The notes under the pieces were generated by a model, which worked only from the letters and a program-made list of their open reading frames with translations, did not search any database and was not told the origin of the DNA. Shown here in pieces: positions 1-7,791 of a DNA stretch of 58,602 nt; the stretch's first letter is position 1; each line of letters starts with the position of its first letter. The stretch spans positions 1-58,602 of IMG/VR virus record IMGVR_UViG_3300047498_000072; one strand, written 5' to 3'. This DNA comes from a virus. A program made the position numbers and the translations under genes.

Positions 1-34
1 GCTCGAGGCGATCCTGATCCGAATCGGAGGACCC

Positions 35-310
35 ATGGCAGAGCTGGACGATCTCATCACGCAAGTAAACGCCACCGTCGGCGAGGAGGCTTCGGCCATC
101 GTCGCGATCAACGGGCTCAGTTCCGCCTACGAGGCCGCCATCGCGGCGCTTCCTCCGTCGAACGAGAAGGCGCAGCTCGTGGCGCTCACGGCGCAGCTCA
201 AGGCGAGCTCGGCCGGCATCGCCGCCGCGATCGTCGCGCTCCCCGCCATCCCAGCGCCCGCGGCGTCTGCGACCCCGTCGACGCCGGCCGCTCCCGCCGC
301 CTCCTCGTAG
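35..310 (+). CDS. Small Ala-rich helical protein, unknown function
   Basis: This is a 91-residue protein with two heptad-like Ala/Leu helices (about residues 5-65) and a Pro/Ala/Ser-rich disordered tail. It has no signal peptide. A GGAGG Shine-Dalgarno sequence lies 4 nt before the ATG. The frame stays open upstream to the window edge, so a longer, truncated gene cannot be excluded. Short coiled-coil proteins like this are common in phage virion and accessory regions, but I do not recognise a family. A structured, terminator-bearing intergenic region follows it. Confidence 0.6.
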   Translation: MAELDDLITQVNATVGEEASAIVAINGLSSAYEAAIAALPPSNEKAQLVALTAQLKASSAGIAAAIVALPAIPAPAASATPSTPAAPAASS

Positions 311-333
311 GGCTAGCCGGCGAGCTCACGGCC

Positions 334-448
334 TAATATTACGGGCAGAGTCCAAGCACGTCGGTCCTCACAGCAGGAACGAAGGACGCCAGCTTCGGCT
401 GGTCATGTTGCCTGACCCCGACGCGCCGCGAGGCTCGCCGGGGTTTTT
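334..448 (+). ncRNA. Candidate structured small RNA ending in a terminator
   Basis: This gene-free stretch holds a TAATAT hexamer (334-339), a possible GTCCT/AGGAC stem, a CCAGC-TTCG-GCTGG hairpin with a UUCG tetraloop (389-402), and a terminator at 415-448. A transcript starting near 346 would be about 100 nt. No good -35 is seen upstream of the TAATAT. Alternatively it is only the 3' UTR and terminator of the preceding gene. Confidence 0.35.
415..448 (+). terminator. Rho-independent terminator
   Basis: ACCCCG (415-420) pairs with CGGGGT (439-444) around an inner GCC-GCGA-GGC hairpin, followed by a T run (444-448). It separates the first gene from the ribbon-helix-helix gene. Confidence 0.7.
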
Positions 449-482
449 GACGTTTGCGCCAGCGCAACGCAAGCGTTCGTGT

Positions 483-488
483 TACGCA
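483..488 (+). promoter_or_regulatory. Possible leaderless -10 inside an AAACG element
   Basis: TACGCA ends 7 nt before the ATG at 496, and no SD is present. The last base departs from TANNNT. It sits in a partial copy (447-495) of the AAACG element also seen at 38804 and 43910, sharing GCAAGCG-N7-ACGCAAACG spacing. Confidence 0.4.
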
Positions 489-495
489 AACGGAC

Positions 496-762
496 ATGAG
501 CCAAGACACACCACCCAGCGCAGAGCCCTCCCACAAGCCGCCGATGCGGACCCTCGCCGTGCGCGTCGAGGAGACCATCGTCGAGCGCATCAACGCGATC
601 GGCGTCGCCTACAGCTACAGGGACAACTTCCTCCTCCAGCCCAGCGCGGTGACGCGACGCCTTCTCCTTCGCGCGATCGAGGAGACCGAGGTGGAGCTCG
701 GCATCGCGAAGAAGCCCGTGACGCCAGCCGGCCCGAAGCCGCGCGCGCGCAAGGGCGGGTGA
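496..762 (+). CDS. Ribbon-helix-helix (CopG-like) DNA-binding protein
   Basis: This is an 88-residue protein. Residues 16-62 fit a ribbon-helix-helix fold: a short strand (RTLAVRVEE), a helix, then PSAVTRRLLLRAIEE as the second helix. The tail is basic (KPRARKGG). The family binds palindromic operators as dimers. The start was set at 496 because the AAACG element abuts it; an in-frame ATG at 454 would lie inside that element. It could be the regulator that reads the AAACG elements, but nothing here proves it. Confidence 0.7.
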   Translation: MSQDTPPSAEPSHKPPMRTLAVRVEETIVERINAIGVAYSYRDNFLLQPSAVTRRLLLRAIEETEVELGIAKKPVTPAGPKPRARKGG

Positions 763-766
763 GACC

Positions 767-1975
767 ATGGCTGAGATCGACATGGCACACGAACGCATCC
801 GACACAGCGCCGAGGTCGTCCGCGCGTGGCTCCTCTCCACCGGCATGACGCCGGCAGCCATCACCGACGACGTCGTCGGCCTCGCTCGGCGCCGCTTCAT
901 CGGAGGCGCCACCCCGCGGGACTTCCTCGAGGACGTTGGCCGAATGCCGCAGCACGAGCTCGACAAGCACACGGCTCCCCATCGCGTGGTGCGTTTGCTG
1001 CGCGAATCCGGCTTCTCCGCCGAGTGGGTCGAGCGGAGCGAGGTCGACGTGGACCGCGCGCTCCGCGAAGCCCCACTCGCCGCCGTGATCGTCGGTGAGA
1101 TGCTCGAGCGCGCACGCGCGGGGAAGCCCGACAGCGAGGTCACCGCGATGCTCCCCTCCCGTCTGATGCTCATGGAGAACGAACGGTGCGACTTCTGCGG
1201 GCGCATCATGCGCACCGCCGACGAGGCGCCGAAGTACAGGACCTTCGTCGGACGGTGGCTCTGCTCAGACAGGTGCCGCGAGAAGTTCGACCTGCGCGAG
1301 GCGGAGGGAACGGATGCTGAGGCCCGCGAACGAGTCGCAGCTCAAGAAGCCTTGAGCGAGCGGGCGCCATCGGGGGCCCGCTCGGGGGCCCGGTTCAGTA
1401 CCGTCGACGACGCTGTCGCCCACGGCCTGGGGTACACCGACCTGACCATGCTCGCCGATGGGACAACCATCGTCCTCTCCGCCGCGGACAGGCTCGCCAT
1501 CACCGAAGCGGTCCTCGGTGAGCACAAGCTGCCTGGCCTGGAGGACGTGAAGAAGAACTTCGGCCTCTTCGGGCGGCTCCTGGCGCCCCCGAAGCCCATC
1601 GGGGACGCCGAGCGCGCGCGCATCGACGCCGCTGCATGCGCATGCGGCGAGGGTCCCCCGGGGAAGTCCTGCTCCCACAAGGACGAGCTCGCACGCGCGC
1701 ATCGGATCTCGAGTCGAGTCGGCTACAAGCCCGGCCTCGTCGACCGCGTCCTGCTCGCCGTTGGCGGGCGGCTCGTGTTCAACACGTCGCGCGGGCTCGG
1801 CGTCGCCGCGAACCTCGGCCCCGAGGAGCAGAATATCGCGTTGGGCTTCGACCTCCCCGAGGGCACCTCTCCGCTGGTCGTCGAGCTCACGAAGGCGGTG
1901 CTCGCTCCGATCCTCCGCGCGCGGGGCCCGATGCACTTGATCGTTCCGCCCGCGGCGCCGAGGAGCAAGACATGA
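767..1975 (+). CDS. Zinc-finger-containing protein, unknown function
   Basis: This is a 402-residue protein. Near residues 141-170 it has a treble-clef-like Cys set (CDFCG ... CSDRC), and near residue 290 a second cluster (ACACGEG...KSC). The N-terminal 120 residues are helical. The C-terminal 80 residues look like a compact alpha/beta domain. It starts 4 nt after the stop of the ribbon-helix-helix gene and ends in a 4-bp ATGA overlap with the next gene, so it is probably cotranscribed. I do not recognise the family. Confidence 0.75.
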   Translation: MAEIDMAHERIRHSAEVVRAWLLSTGMTPAAITDDVVGLARRRFIGGATPRDFLEDVGRMPQHELDKHTAPHRVVRLLRESGFSAEWVERSEVDVDRALREAPLAAVIVGEMLERARAGKPDSEVTAMLPSRLMLMENERCDFCGRIMRTADEAPKYRTFVGRWLCSDRCREKFDLREAEGTDAEARERVAAQEALSERAPSGARSGARFSTVDDAVAHGLGYTDLTMLADGTTIVLSAADRLAITEAVLGEHKLPGLEDVKKNFGLFGRLLAPPKPIGDAERARIDAAACACGEGPPGKSCSHKDELARAHRISSRVGYKPGLVDRVLLAVGGRLVFNTSRGLGVAANLGPEEQNIALGFDLPEGTSPLVVELTKAVLAPILRARGPMHLIVPPAAPRSKT

Positions 1976-2103
1976 AGGCGCCGGTGTACCTCTGGGTCGC
2001 TTTAGGCGTCCTGGTCGCGATCCTCGTGTGGCGCACGGGGCGCGAGGACATGGAGCGCGCGAACCGGTGGCGCGGCAAGAGCTGCGAATGCGAGGCGCCG
2101 TGA
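1972..2103 (+). CDS. Small single-pass membrane protein
   Basis: This is a 43-residue protein with one transmembrane segment (about residues 4-20, VYLWVALGVLVAILVW) and a charged C-terminus ending CECEAP. The ATG overlaps the previous stop by 4 bp (ATGA), which strongly supports it. Topology and size would fit a small holin- or spanin-like membrane protein, but no signature allows assignment. Confidence 0.6.
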   Translation: MKAPVYLWVALGVLVAILVWRTGREDMERANRWRGKSCECEAP

Positions 2104-2525
2104 TCGCCTGGCCCGACGGCACCGGCCCGCGCCGCACACCTCCCGAGGACGAGGTCGTCCGACCGCTCGTGGAGTTCCTCGGCGCGCGCTTCAAGTTCGT
2201 CCGCAACGGAGCGGCGAAGGCCGCCAGCTACGACGGCTACCCGATCGTGAGCAGTACGTGCGACGACCCCGAGCGCTACTTCTCCGACGAGCACCGCGCC
2301 GCGCGCGAGAAGGATGGCCGCCCCTTCACGACGCTCGTCGAGCTCATCGTCCTCGCCGCCTTCGAGCTCGGACGAGAGTACGAGCGCCGCATGCGGCGCG
2401 GTGCGCCCGCCCAAGCTGCACCAGCGCCGGGTGCAGTCGGCGGCATCGACACGCGCGATCTGATGCGGAAGCGCGCGCGAGCCGAGAACACGAGGCGGTA
2501 CAAGGACGGAAGGAGCTTCTACTGA
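2088..2525 (+). CDS. Hypothetical alpha/beta protein
   Basis: This protein has 145 residues from the ATG at 2088, or 141 from the GTG at 2100. The GTG forms a GTGA overlap with the preceding stop, the junction style used throughout this operon, so it may be the true start. The core (about residues 15-95) holds a charged region and a hydrophobic helix (TLVELIVLAAFELGREYERR); the tail is basic. No family recognised. Confidence 0.65.
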   Translation: MRGAVIAWPDGTGPRRTPPEDEVVRPLVEFLGARFKFVRNGAAKAASYDGYPIVSSTCDDPERYFSDEHRAAREKDGRPFTTLVELIVLAAFELGREYERRMRRGAPAQAAPAPGAVGGIDTRDLMRKRARAENTRRYKDGRSFY

Positions 2526-2767
2526 TGACCACGAAGCGAGCATTCATGCTGGGCACGAAGCGGACATTCATGGTTGTCGGGGAGATCATGATCTCTGTAC
2601 ACACGGAGGTCGAGGCGCGCTCGCCGGAAGAAGCCCTGAAGATCGCCGCGGAACGCGGAATGATGTCGCTCTGTCACGGGTGCTCGACGGGATCTCCGTC
2701 GGAAGAGTGGGTCACGTCCGGCGAGCTCGGCGGCGAGACGGTGAACATGAAGGTCGAGGAGAGCTAG
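2525..2767 (+). CDS. Hypothetical 80-residue protein
   Basis: The ATG overlaps the upstream stop (TGATG). The protein has a beta-rich N-terminus (TFMVVGEIMISVHTEVEA), a short helix (SPEEALKIAAERG) and a CHGC pair that might bind metal. The spacing of strand, helix and acidic end resembles small phage proteins that adopt an alpha/beta two-layer fold. Function unknown. The next gene starts 3 nt after its stop. Confidence 0.65.
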   Translation: MTTKRAFMLGTKRTFMVVGEIMISVHTEVEARSPEEALKIAAERGMMSLCHGCSTGSPSEEWVTSGELGGETVNMKVEES

Positions 2768-2770
2768 AAC

Positions 2771-3160
2771 ATGCCCAGCTCAAACGATTCGGCCAAGGTC
2801 GCCGGCCGCCTTCAGGTCCAACAGACGGGGGCCAAGCGCGCGAACGGCGGGAAGCCGCTGATGCACCTGATCCCCACCGAGGCCGTCATGGCGCTCGCAG
2901 AGGTCCTCACCGTCGGCGCCCAGAACTACGGGGCGCGGAACTGGGAGAAGGGGCTCACCATGAGCTCCACGTGGGACTCGCTGCAGCGACACCTCTTCGC
3001 CTGGTGGTCTGGTGAGAACCGAGATCCCTTCTCGGGGATGCCGCACCTGTCGCACGCGCTCTGCAACCTCGTGTTCATGGTCACCTTCGAGCGGCGCATC
3101 GAGAAGGGGACCTTGCCGGCTAGCCTCGACGATAGGCCTTGCAGCCTCGACAGGCCTTGA
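2771..3160 (+). CDS. dATP/dGTP diphosphohydrolase-like protein (MazZ/DUF5664 type)
   Basis: This 129-residue protein matches the phage dATP/dGTP diphosphohydrolase N-terminal family: KPLMHLIP, GAQNYGARNWEKG, RHLFAWWSGE and PHLSHALCNL appear in the family order. Members hydrolyse dATP/dGTP-type substrates to monophosphates. In some phages a MazZ member supports 2-aminoadenine (Z) DNA together with PurZ. No PurZ or DatZ gene is visible in this window, so a nucleotide-pool role is the safer call. It lies in the plus-strand accessory operon. Confidence 0.8.
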   Translation: MPSSNDSAKVAGRLQVQQTGAKRANGGKPLMHLIPTEAVMALAEVLTVGAQNYGARNWEKGLTMSSTWDSLQRHLFAWWSGENRDPFSGMPHLSHALCNLVFMVTFERRIEKGTLPASLDDRPCSLDRP

Positions 3161-3219
3161 CCGGCCGCCTCTTACGCACGACGCTCCGGTGAGCGGCCAA
3201 GCCGCAGAAGGAGATCCTC

Positions 3220-3372
3220 ATGGCGGCAGCAAAAGGCTCGAAAAGCGGCAGCTTCAAGAAGGGCAAGGGCCCCAAGAACATCGCCCCCAAGGTCAACGCC
3301 CTGAAGAAGGGCGCGTCCATGGGCAAGGGCGGCAAAGGCGGCGGAGGTGGTGGCGGAGGTGGTGGCGGCTGA
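3220..3372 (+). CDS. Tiny Lys/Gly-rich basic protein
   Basis: This is a 50-residue protein with an AAGGAG Shine-Dalgarno 6-7 nt before the ATG. The N-terminal 35 residues are rich in Lys, Gly and Ser (KGSKSGSFKKGKGPKN). The C-terminus is GKGGKGG followed by an unbroken poly-Gly run to the stop. Charge and composition suggest nucleic-acid or membrane association, or a flexible internal virion peptide. I do not recognise a family. The strong SD and codon pattern support that it is translated. Confidence 0.6.
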   Translation: MAAAKGSKSGSFKKGKGPKNIAPKVNALKKGASMGKGGKGGGGGGGGGGG

Positions 3373-3451
3373 GGTCTACAATGCGCGCAAGCGCGACGCG
3401 GCAAAGTACGCTCGGAGGTGAGGGCTAAGCTCACCAAGAGGGCGGGCGGGT

Positions 3452-4219
3452 TTGAAACCCGCAAAGAGGGCTCGGACCGAGCTTCCACCGTTCGCGGTGG
3501 CGGCGCTTGAGGTCCGGGCCCTCGCTCTTTCTGGCAAGATGGCGCGAATGGAAGGCGTACTCGCTGAATCGCTCCGCATCCTGAAGACGGCTCGCGCGAA
3601 GAGCGCATCGATCAACGTCGCGTTTTCTGCCGGGAAAGACTCCCTCGCCGTCATTGATCTGTGCTCCCGGACGTTCGACCGAATCGACGCGTTCTTCATG
3701 GAGATGGTCCCGGGGCTCGAGTGCGTAGAGGTCGGCCTCGCGTGGGCCGAGCAGCACTACGGAGTGAAGGTACGTCGGTACCCGCACTGGATCCTTGGGC
3801 GCTGCCTCAAGGGAGGCATCTACTGCAACAACTGGCTGTCGACCGACGACATCCCCGACGTCGGCGTGCGCGACATATACAACGCCGTCATCGCTGACAC
3901 CGGTATCCCGCTGATCGCCACCGGCGCGAAGCGGAAGGACTCGATCTGGCGCAAGCGCGGGCTATCGAACAATCAGGCCTACGACGACGTCGTTTACCCA
4001 ATCGTCGGATGGAATAAGCTCGACGTGCTCTCGTTCCTGAAGATGCGCAACATCCCGATCCCGAGCTCGAGCGGCGCGAGCGCTACCGGCGTGGACCTGA
4101 GCACGCCGAGCCTGCTCTGGCTTCACGACACCTACCCGGCGGACTTCGCGAAGGTGTGCGAGGTCTTCCCTTACGCGCAGGCCGTCGTCTTCCGCCGAAC
4201 CTTCTACGGCATGACGTAG
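3452..4219 (+). CDS. PP-loop adenine-nucleotide alpha-hydrolase (PAPS-reductase-like)
   Basis: The protein has 255 residues from the TTG at 3452. Starts at GTG 3497 or ATG 3539 are equally possible and would leave a more usual N-terminus before the P-loop. The PP-loop is FSAGKDS (about residues 58-64), preceded by a hydrophobic strand. Family members activate substrates by adenylylation or act as PAPS reductases; DndC-like phage versions have been linked with DNA modification. The ParB-like gene follows 11 nt later, a recurring phage pairing. Confidence 0.8.
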   Translation: MKPAKRARTELPPFAVAALEVRALALSGKMARMEGVLAESLRILKTARAKSASINVAFSAGKDSLAVIDLCSRTFDRIDAFFMEMVPGLECVEVGLAWAEQHYGVKVRRYPHWILGRCLKGGIYCNNWLSTDDIPDVGVRDIYNAVIADTGIPLIATGAKRKDSIWRKRGLSNNQAYDDVVYPIVGWNKLDVLSFLKMRNIPIPSSSGASATGVDLSTPSLLWLHDTYPADFAKVCEVFPYAQAVVFRRTFYGMT

Positions 4220-4222
4220 ACT
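4217..4222 (+). promoter_or_regulatory. Leaderless-type -10 (TAGACT)
   Basis: TAGACT overlaps the upstream stop codon and ends 8 nt before the ATG at 4231. No Shine-Dalgarno is present. Confidence 0.45.
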
Positions 4223-4230
4223 CCGCGCGC

Positions 4231-5142
4231 ATGAGCGACGACACGGGCGAGACAGACCTGGCCGGCCGCAAGGCTCGTGTGAACGCGGCTGTCGACGGCG
4301 CGAACCCGAAGACCGAGGCGCTCATGAAAAACGCCTTCGACGTCTTCGAGGTCGTCGACATGGACCGGCGCGAGCTCAAGGAGGCGACCTATAATCCGAG
4401 GCAGCTCGACGAGAAAGCGAAACGCAAGCTCCGCACGGGGATCAAGAAGCTCGGGATGCTCGGCCCGGCGTGCATCTGGAACAAGCGCACCGGGCGCCTG
4501 GTCGGCGGGCACCAGCGGATCGGACAGCTCGACGCCCTGAACGGAACGGCGGCGTACACGCTCAAGGTGGCCGTCGTGGACCTCGACGAGAAGGCCGAGC
4601 GCGAGGCGAACATCCTGCTCAACAACCGGGAGGCGCAGGGCGACTGGGACATCGGGAAGCTCGGCGAGATGTTCCGCGAGACGCCACTCGACCTCGACGC
4701 GACGGGCTTCGACGCAGCGGACATCTACAAGATGTTCGGCGATTCGCCGTTCCAGAACCGCGAGGACAACGCGCTCGACGACCTCACGGACAGACTCAAG
4801 GCCTCGCGCCAGCGGTACTTCGACCTGCTCAAGGTCTCCGGCAAGCGAGACGGGGATCACTTCTACACGGTGGTCGTCTTCAAGGACACGGAGGACCGAG
4901 ACGCGTGGGCGACTGCGCTTGGCCTCGACGAGAACCGCTTCCAGGACGGACGCACCCTTCGTCGGATCTTCGAGGCGCAGGCCTTCCAGATCGCAGAGCA
5001 GGCCGACCTCGTCGCCAGGAAGCGCCTCGAGACCATGCCGGTGACGCTCCTCGCCGAACGGCTCGCCGAGCGTCTGGAGGCCACAGGGCGTGGCAGCGAG
5101 GCGATCGTCGAGCAGCTACGTGCGCTGTTCGCCAAGCGGTGA
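4231..5142 (+). CDS. ParB-like (ParB/sulfiredoxin-fold) nuclease-domain protein
   Basis: This is a 303-residue protein. Residues about 45-125 carry the ParB N-terminal (ParB/Srx) pattern: YNPRQLDEKA, an alternating strand region, then GGHQRI with the GxxR nucleotide-binding signature, and VVDLDEKAEREANILLNN. The C-terminal half is helical and lacks an obvious ParB helix-turn-helix. Phage ParB-like proteins next to PP-loop enzymes are common; reported activities for the fold include CTP/ATP binding and nicking. The start at MSDDT was chosen for the -10 placement. Confidence 0.8.
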   Translation: MSDDTGETDLAGRKARVNAAVDGANPKTEALMKNAFDVFEVVDMDRRELKEATYNPRQLDEKAKRKLRTGIKKLGMLGPACIWNKRTGRLVGGHQRIGQLDALNGTAAYTLKVAVVDLDEKAEREANILLNNREAQGDWDIGKLGEMFRETPLDLDATGFDAADIYKMFGDSPFQNREDNALDDLTDRLKASRQRYFDLLKVSGKRDGDHFYTVVVFKDTEDRDAWATALGLDENRFQDGRTLRRIFEAQAFQIAEQADLVARKRLETMPVTLLAERLAERLEATGRGSEAIVEQLRALFAKR

Positions 5143-5151
5143 GGAGCCCGG

Positions 5152-5157
5152 TATCGT
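5152..5157 (+). promoter_or_regulatory. Leaderless-type -10 (TATCGT)
   Basis: TATCGT ends 7 nt before the ATG of the lipoprotein gene at 5165. No Shine-Dalgarno is present. Confidence 0.5.
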
Positions 5158-5164
5158 CGGTGGC

Positions 5165-5701
5165 ATGCACCGAAGCCACCGGGCGCTGGCCCTCCTCGCC
5201 GTAGCGGTCCTCCTCGTCGCCTGCCAGGTACCTCCGCAAGAGGGCGGTGGCGCGACCCCCGCCGTCCCGCCGCGCATGCGCGCGAGCATCACCCCAGGGC
5301 CCGCCGTGGGCTTCCCGGGCGTCGACGGCGGAGGCGGCGCGGTGCTGCCCGCCAGCGGCGCCTTCGAGGCCTCGCCCACCACGAACTCGACGGCAGGGGT
5401 AGCGATCCCTCCTGGCGCCGTACAGACGACGCTCGGGTGGACCGCCACGATCATCTACACCCAGGGCGCTTCCTCCGGCCAGATGAGCTGCAAGGTGTTC
5501 GCGTTCGACGGCAAGAGCTGGGGCCAGCTCGCGAGCCCGGTCGATCAGAGCTACAGCGGCATCGCGCTCGGCGTCGGCACCGGCCAGTACGCGATCAGCG
5601 GGACCGTGCCTCACGGGGCGACGCGGCTCATGCTCGTGAGCGCCGAGGTCGGCGTCACCGCCACGCCCGGCTCGTACACCGCGGAGATCGCGTTCCAGTG
5701 A
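5165..5701 (+). CDS. Predicted lipoprotein
   Basis: This 178-residue protein has a classic lipoprotein signal: MHRSHRALALLAVAVLL followed by the lipobox LVAC (Cys about 22). The mature part is Pro/Gly/Ala-rich, then beta-rich (about residues 70-178; SWGQLASPV, GQYAISGTV), suggesting a surface or periplasmic beta domain. It overlaps the next gene by one base pair set (TGATG), so it is translationally coupled to the exported SGNH hydrolase. A host-surface role such as lysis or superinfection exclusion is possible but unproven. Confidence 0.75.
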   Translation: MHRSHRALALLAVAVLLVACQVPPQEGGGATPAVPPRMRASITPGPAVGFPGVDGGGGAVLPASGAFEASPTTNSTAGVAIPPGAVQTTLGWTATIIYTQGASSGQMSCKVFAFDGKSWGQLASPVDQSYSGIALGVGTGQYAISGTVPHGATRLMLVSAEVGVTATPGSYTAEIAFQ

Positions 5702-7656
5702 TGGGTCGATCGGGTCTCCGTGGACTGCTCGTCACTAGCGTCCTCTTCGCGGGCACGACCGCAGACGCGCAGCTCCGCTCGCCGATCGCATCGCCCACAG
5801 GGTCGTGCGTGGGCGCGCAGGCTCAGTACGTCCAGATATACGCTGGCGGGAGCGCGAGGGGACATTCCCAGGTCACGTACACCGGCCAAGCGGCCGGCGG
5901 CTTCTCGGCGTCGAGGTACCTTGCCAATACTGCGGGCTCGGCGATCGTCTTCTCGCCCGGCCAAACCCTATGGGTAGTGCTACAGCTCGCGGGCGCCACA
6001 GGCTCAACGACCGAGACGGTGCTGTGGTCTTCGGACCCGGCGCAAACGCACGGCTGGCGGCTCATGAGGGCAGGCCAGGATAGCGGCGCGCAAGCGGGGC
6101 AATTTTTGTTCGGTTCGGGCAGCTCATATGTGTTCCCGACGTCGGGATTTCCGACCGTCAACACCGGCATTCTCACTGCCGCTATCGTCTGGGCGAGCGG
6201 CGGTGGAGTGTCGGTGTCGCTCAACGGTGGCCCGCTCACGTCGCTCGGGTCGGTGATCAACGCCGGAGTTTGCACAATAACCTGCAACGCCTCGATCGGC
6301 GCGGGTTACACCGCGACGCCTGGCAGCCTGCCCGCTCCCGACGTGCGCGTGCTCGCGCTCGCGACGTGGGCGACCGCGGCGACGTCGACGCAAGCTCAGG
6401 CGCTCACGCTCCCGAACGGCAATCGGTTCGCGCTCCCGTCCTCGGTGCGCTCGAGCGCTGTTGTCGACTGGCAGGCAAGCCGAGATTGGAATGGATCTGC
6501 TTCGACGAGCACGAGCCTCGGGACGTCGCCGATCACGCTCAACGTCACCGGACCGCCGACGCTCTACAGCGTCGCAGAGCTCGCGATCGCCACGTCGTCG
6601 GGCCTCTACCGCGATGGCGCGATCGCGATGTCGAACACGGACACTAGTGGCGTCTCGTACACGATCCGAGACTCGTATTCGCACGTCGTCGCGCAGAGCG
6701 ACGCGACCTACGCGGATGCCATCGCGTACTCGACGCTTTTCAAAGACGACCCAGCTTTCTCGAGCGCTGCGCTGTGGGTCAACGGCTCTTTCAATTCGGC
6801 GCCTCTCGTCGGCGCCCAGGCGACACCGCAGGGGCTCTCGTTCGCCGTCGCAGCCGGCGCCGGCAAGACGCTCGATTTTTGGGAGGGCACGCAGTCGCTC
6901 TACGGAGCATCGCTGCCGCTCGGCCCGCGCGAGGGCACGTTCCTTCAGTCGATCCGAATCCCCACGCTCGCGCTCGACGGCGTAACGAGCACTCACACCC
7001 TCGTCCTCGGGCTCGCTCATCCCACGCATCGCGTGGTGCTCCTCGGCGATTCGATCCTAACCGGATTCGTCACGAATCCACCGATCGAGTACGGACCCGC
7101 CGCACTGATGCGGCAGTCGTACACGTACCCGACGGACGGCATCACGTCGCACACCGCGGGCGACGATTCGGTCGGAAACGAAGTCGGCCCGACAGCCGTC
7201 GCTGGCGCTCTCGTCGCGACGCTCACAGCCGAGAGCGACGGCACGTCGAGTAACGTCGTTTGGGACCAACTCTCCACCAACGATTACGGATTCGTCCCGA
7301 TCTCCGCTTCGAATTTCGCGGCGTACCTCGCCTCGTTGATGGACAGCTATCACACTGCGAATCCGTCGGCGCGATGGGTCGAACAAGGCGCAACACAGAG
7401 AATATCCCCGTCGACGGAGGCGGCCAATTCATTCGGCAATACGCTCGGCGACTATCGCGCTGCTAAGCAAGCCGCCTGCGCCGCGCGCTCGTCGTATTGC
7501 ACCTACGTCGAGTGCGCCGCTGGCGCGTGCGTGAGCAATGCAAACATCGCGTCGGACGGCCTGCACCTCGTCAACGCTGGCGCGGCGCAGTTCACGGCTG
7601 TCATCGTGTCGACCCTCACCGCCGCCGGCTCGTGCGGCGCGACGACGTGTCTATAA
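5701..7656 (+). CDS. Exported SGNH/GDSL-type hydrolase with N-terminal beta domain
   Basis: This is a 651-residue protein. It has a signal peptide (MGRSGLRGLLVTSVLFAG...ADAQ). Residues about 35-220 look like a LamG/concanavalin-type beta sandwich (TLWVVLQLAG, WRLMRAGQ, TAAIVWASGGGVSVSLNGG). The SGNH blocks follow: GDS near 449-451, STND near 525-528, and DGLHL near 619-623 with the Asp-His pair. Such enzymes deacylate carbohydrates or esters. A signal peptide is unusual for a tail depolymerase; secretion for lysis or surface modification is an alternative. AT content is visibly higher here than in flanking genes, hinting at transfer. Confidence 0.8.
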   Translation: MGRSGLRGLLVTSVLFAGTTADAQLRSPIASPTGSCVGAQAQYVQIYAGGSARGHSQVTYTGQAAGGFSASRYLANTAGSAIVFSPGQTLWVVLQLAGATGSTTETVLWSSDPAQTHGWRLMRAGQDSGAQAGQFLFGSGSSYVFPTSGFPTVNTGILTAAIVWASGGGVSVSLNGGPLTSLGSVINAGVCTITCNASIGAGYTATPGSLPAPDVRVLALATWATAATSTQAQALTLPNGNRFALPSSVRSSAVVDWQASRDWNGSASTSTSLGTSPITLNVTGPPTLYSVAELAIATSSGLYRDGAIAMSNTDTSGVSYTIRDSYSHVVAQSDATYADAIAYSTLFKDDPAFSSAALWVNGSFNSAPLVGAQATPQGLSFAVAAGAGKTLDFWEGTQSLYGASLPLGPREGTFLQSIRIPTLALDGVTSTHTLVLGLAHPTHRVVLLGDSILTGFVTNPPIEYGPAALMRQSYTYPTDGITSHTAGDDSVGNEVGPTAVAGALVATLTAESDGTSSNVVWDQLSTNDYGFVPISASNFAAYLASLMDSYHTANPSARWVEQGATQRISPSTEAANSFGNTLGDYRAAKQAACAARSSYCTYVECAAGACVSNANIASDGLHLVNAGAAQFTAVIVSTLTAAGSCGATTCL

Positions 7657-7657
7657 C

Positions 7658-7676
7658 AGGTCAAATCGTTTGACCT
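7658..7676. repeat. Perfect 8-bp inverted repeat after the SGNH gene
   Basis: AGGTCAAA and TTTGACCT are separated by TCG, starting one base after the TAA stop. There is no T run, so it may be an operator or mRNA-end hairpin rather than an intrinsic terminator. Confidence 0.45.
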
Positions 7677-7697
7677 CTGTCGCCGGCCGGCGGGTAC

Positions 7698-7790
7698 GTG
7701 ACCACGGGCGACGGGGATCTGATTGACCCGATGCTCGCCTCCGAGGTCGCGCAACTCACGACCTACCTCCGCGCGCAGCGAGGCTTTTGA
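7698..7790 (+). CDS. Possible 30-residue peptide
   Basis: A GTG-started ORF encodes a peptide ending EVAQLTTYLRAQRGF. It finishes one base before the ATG of the next membrane protein gene, so it could couple that gene's translation. The start has no clear SD. It could equally be spurious. Confidence 0.3.
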   Translation: MTTGDGDLIDPMLASEVAQLTTYLRAQRGF

Positions 7791-7791
7791 T

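Noticed and set aside
334-339. TAATAT considered as a full sigma-70 promoter like those of the minus block
   Set aside because: No TTGACA-like hexamer lies 16-18 bp upstream; kept only as weak support for a small RNA.
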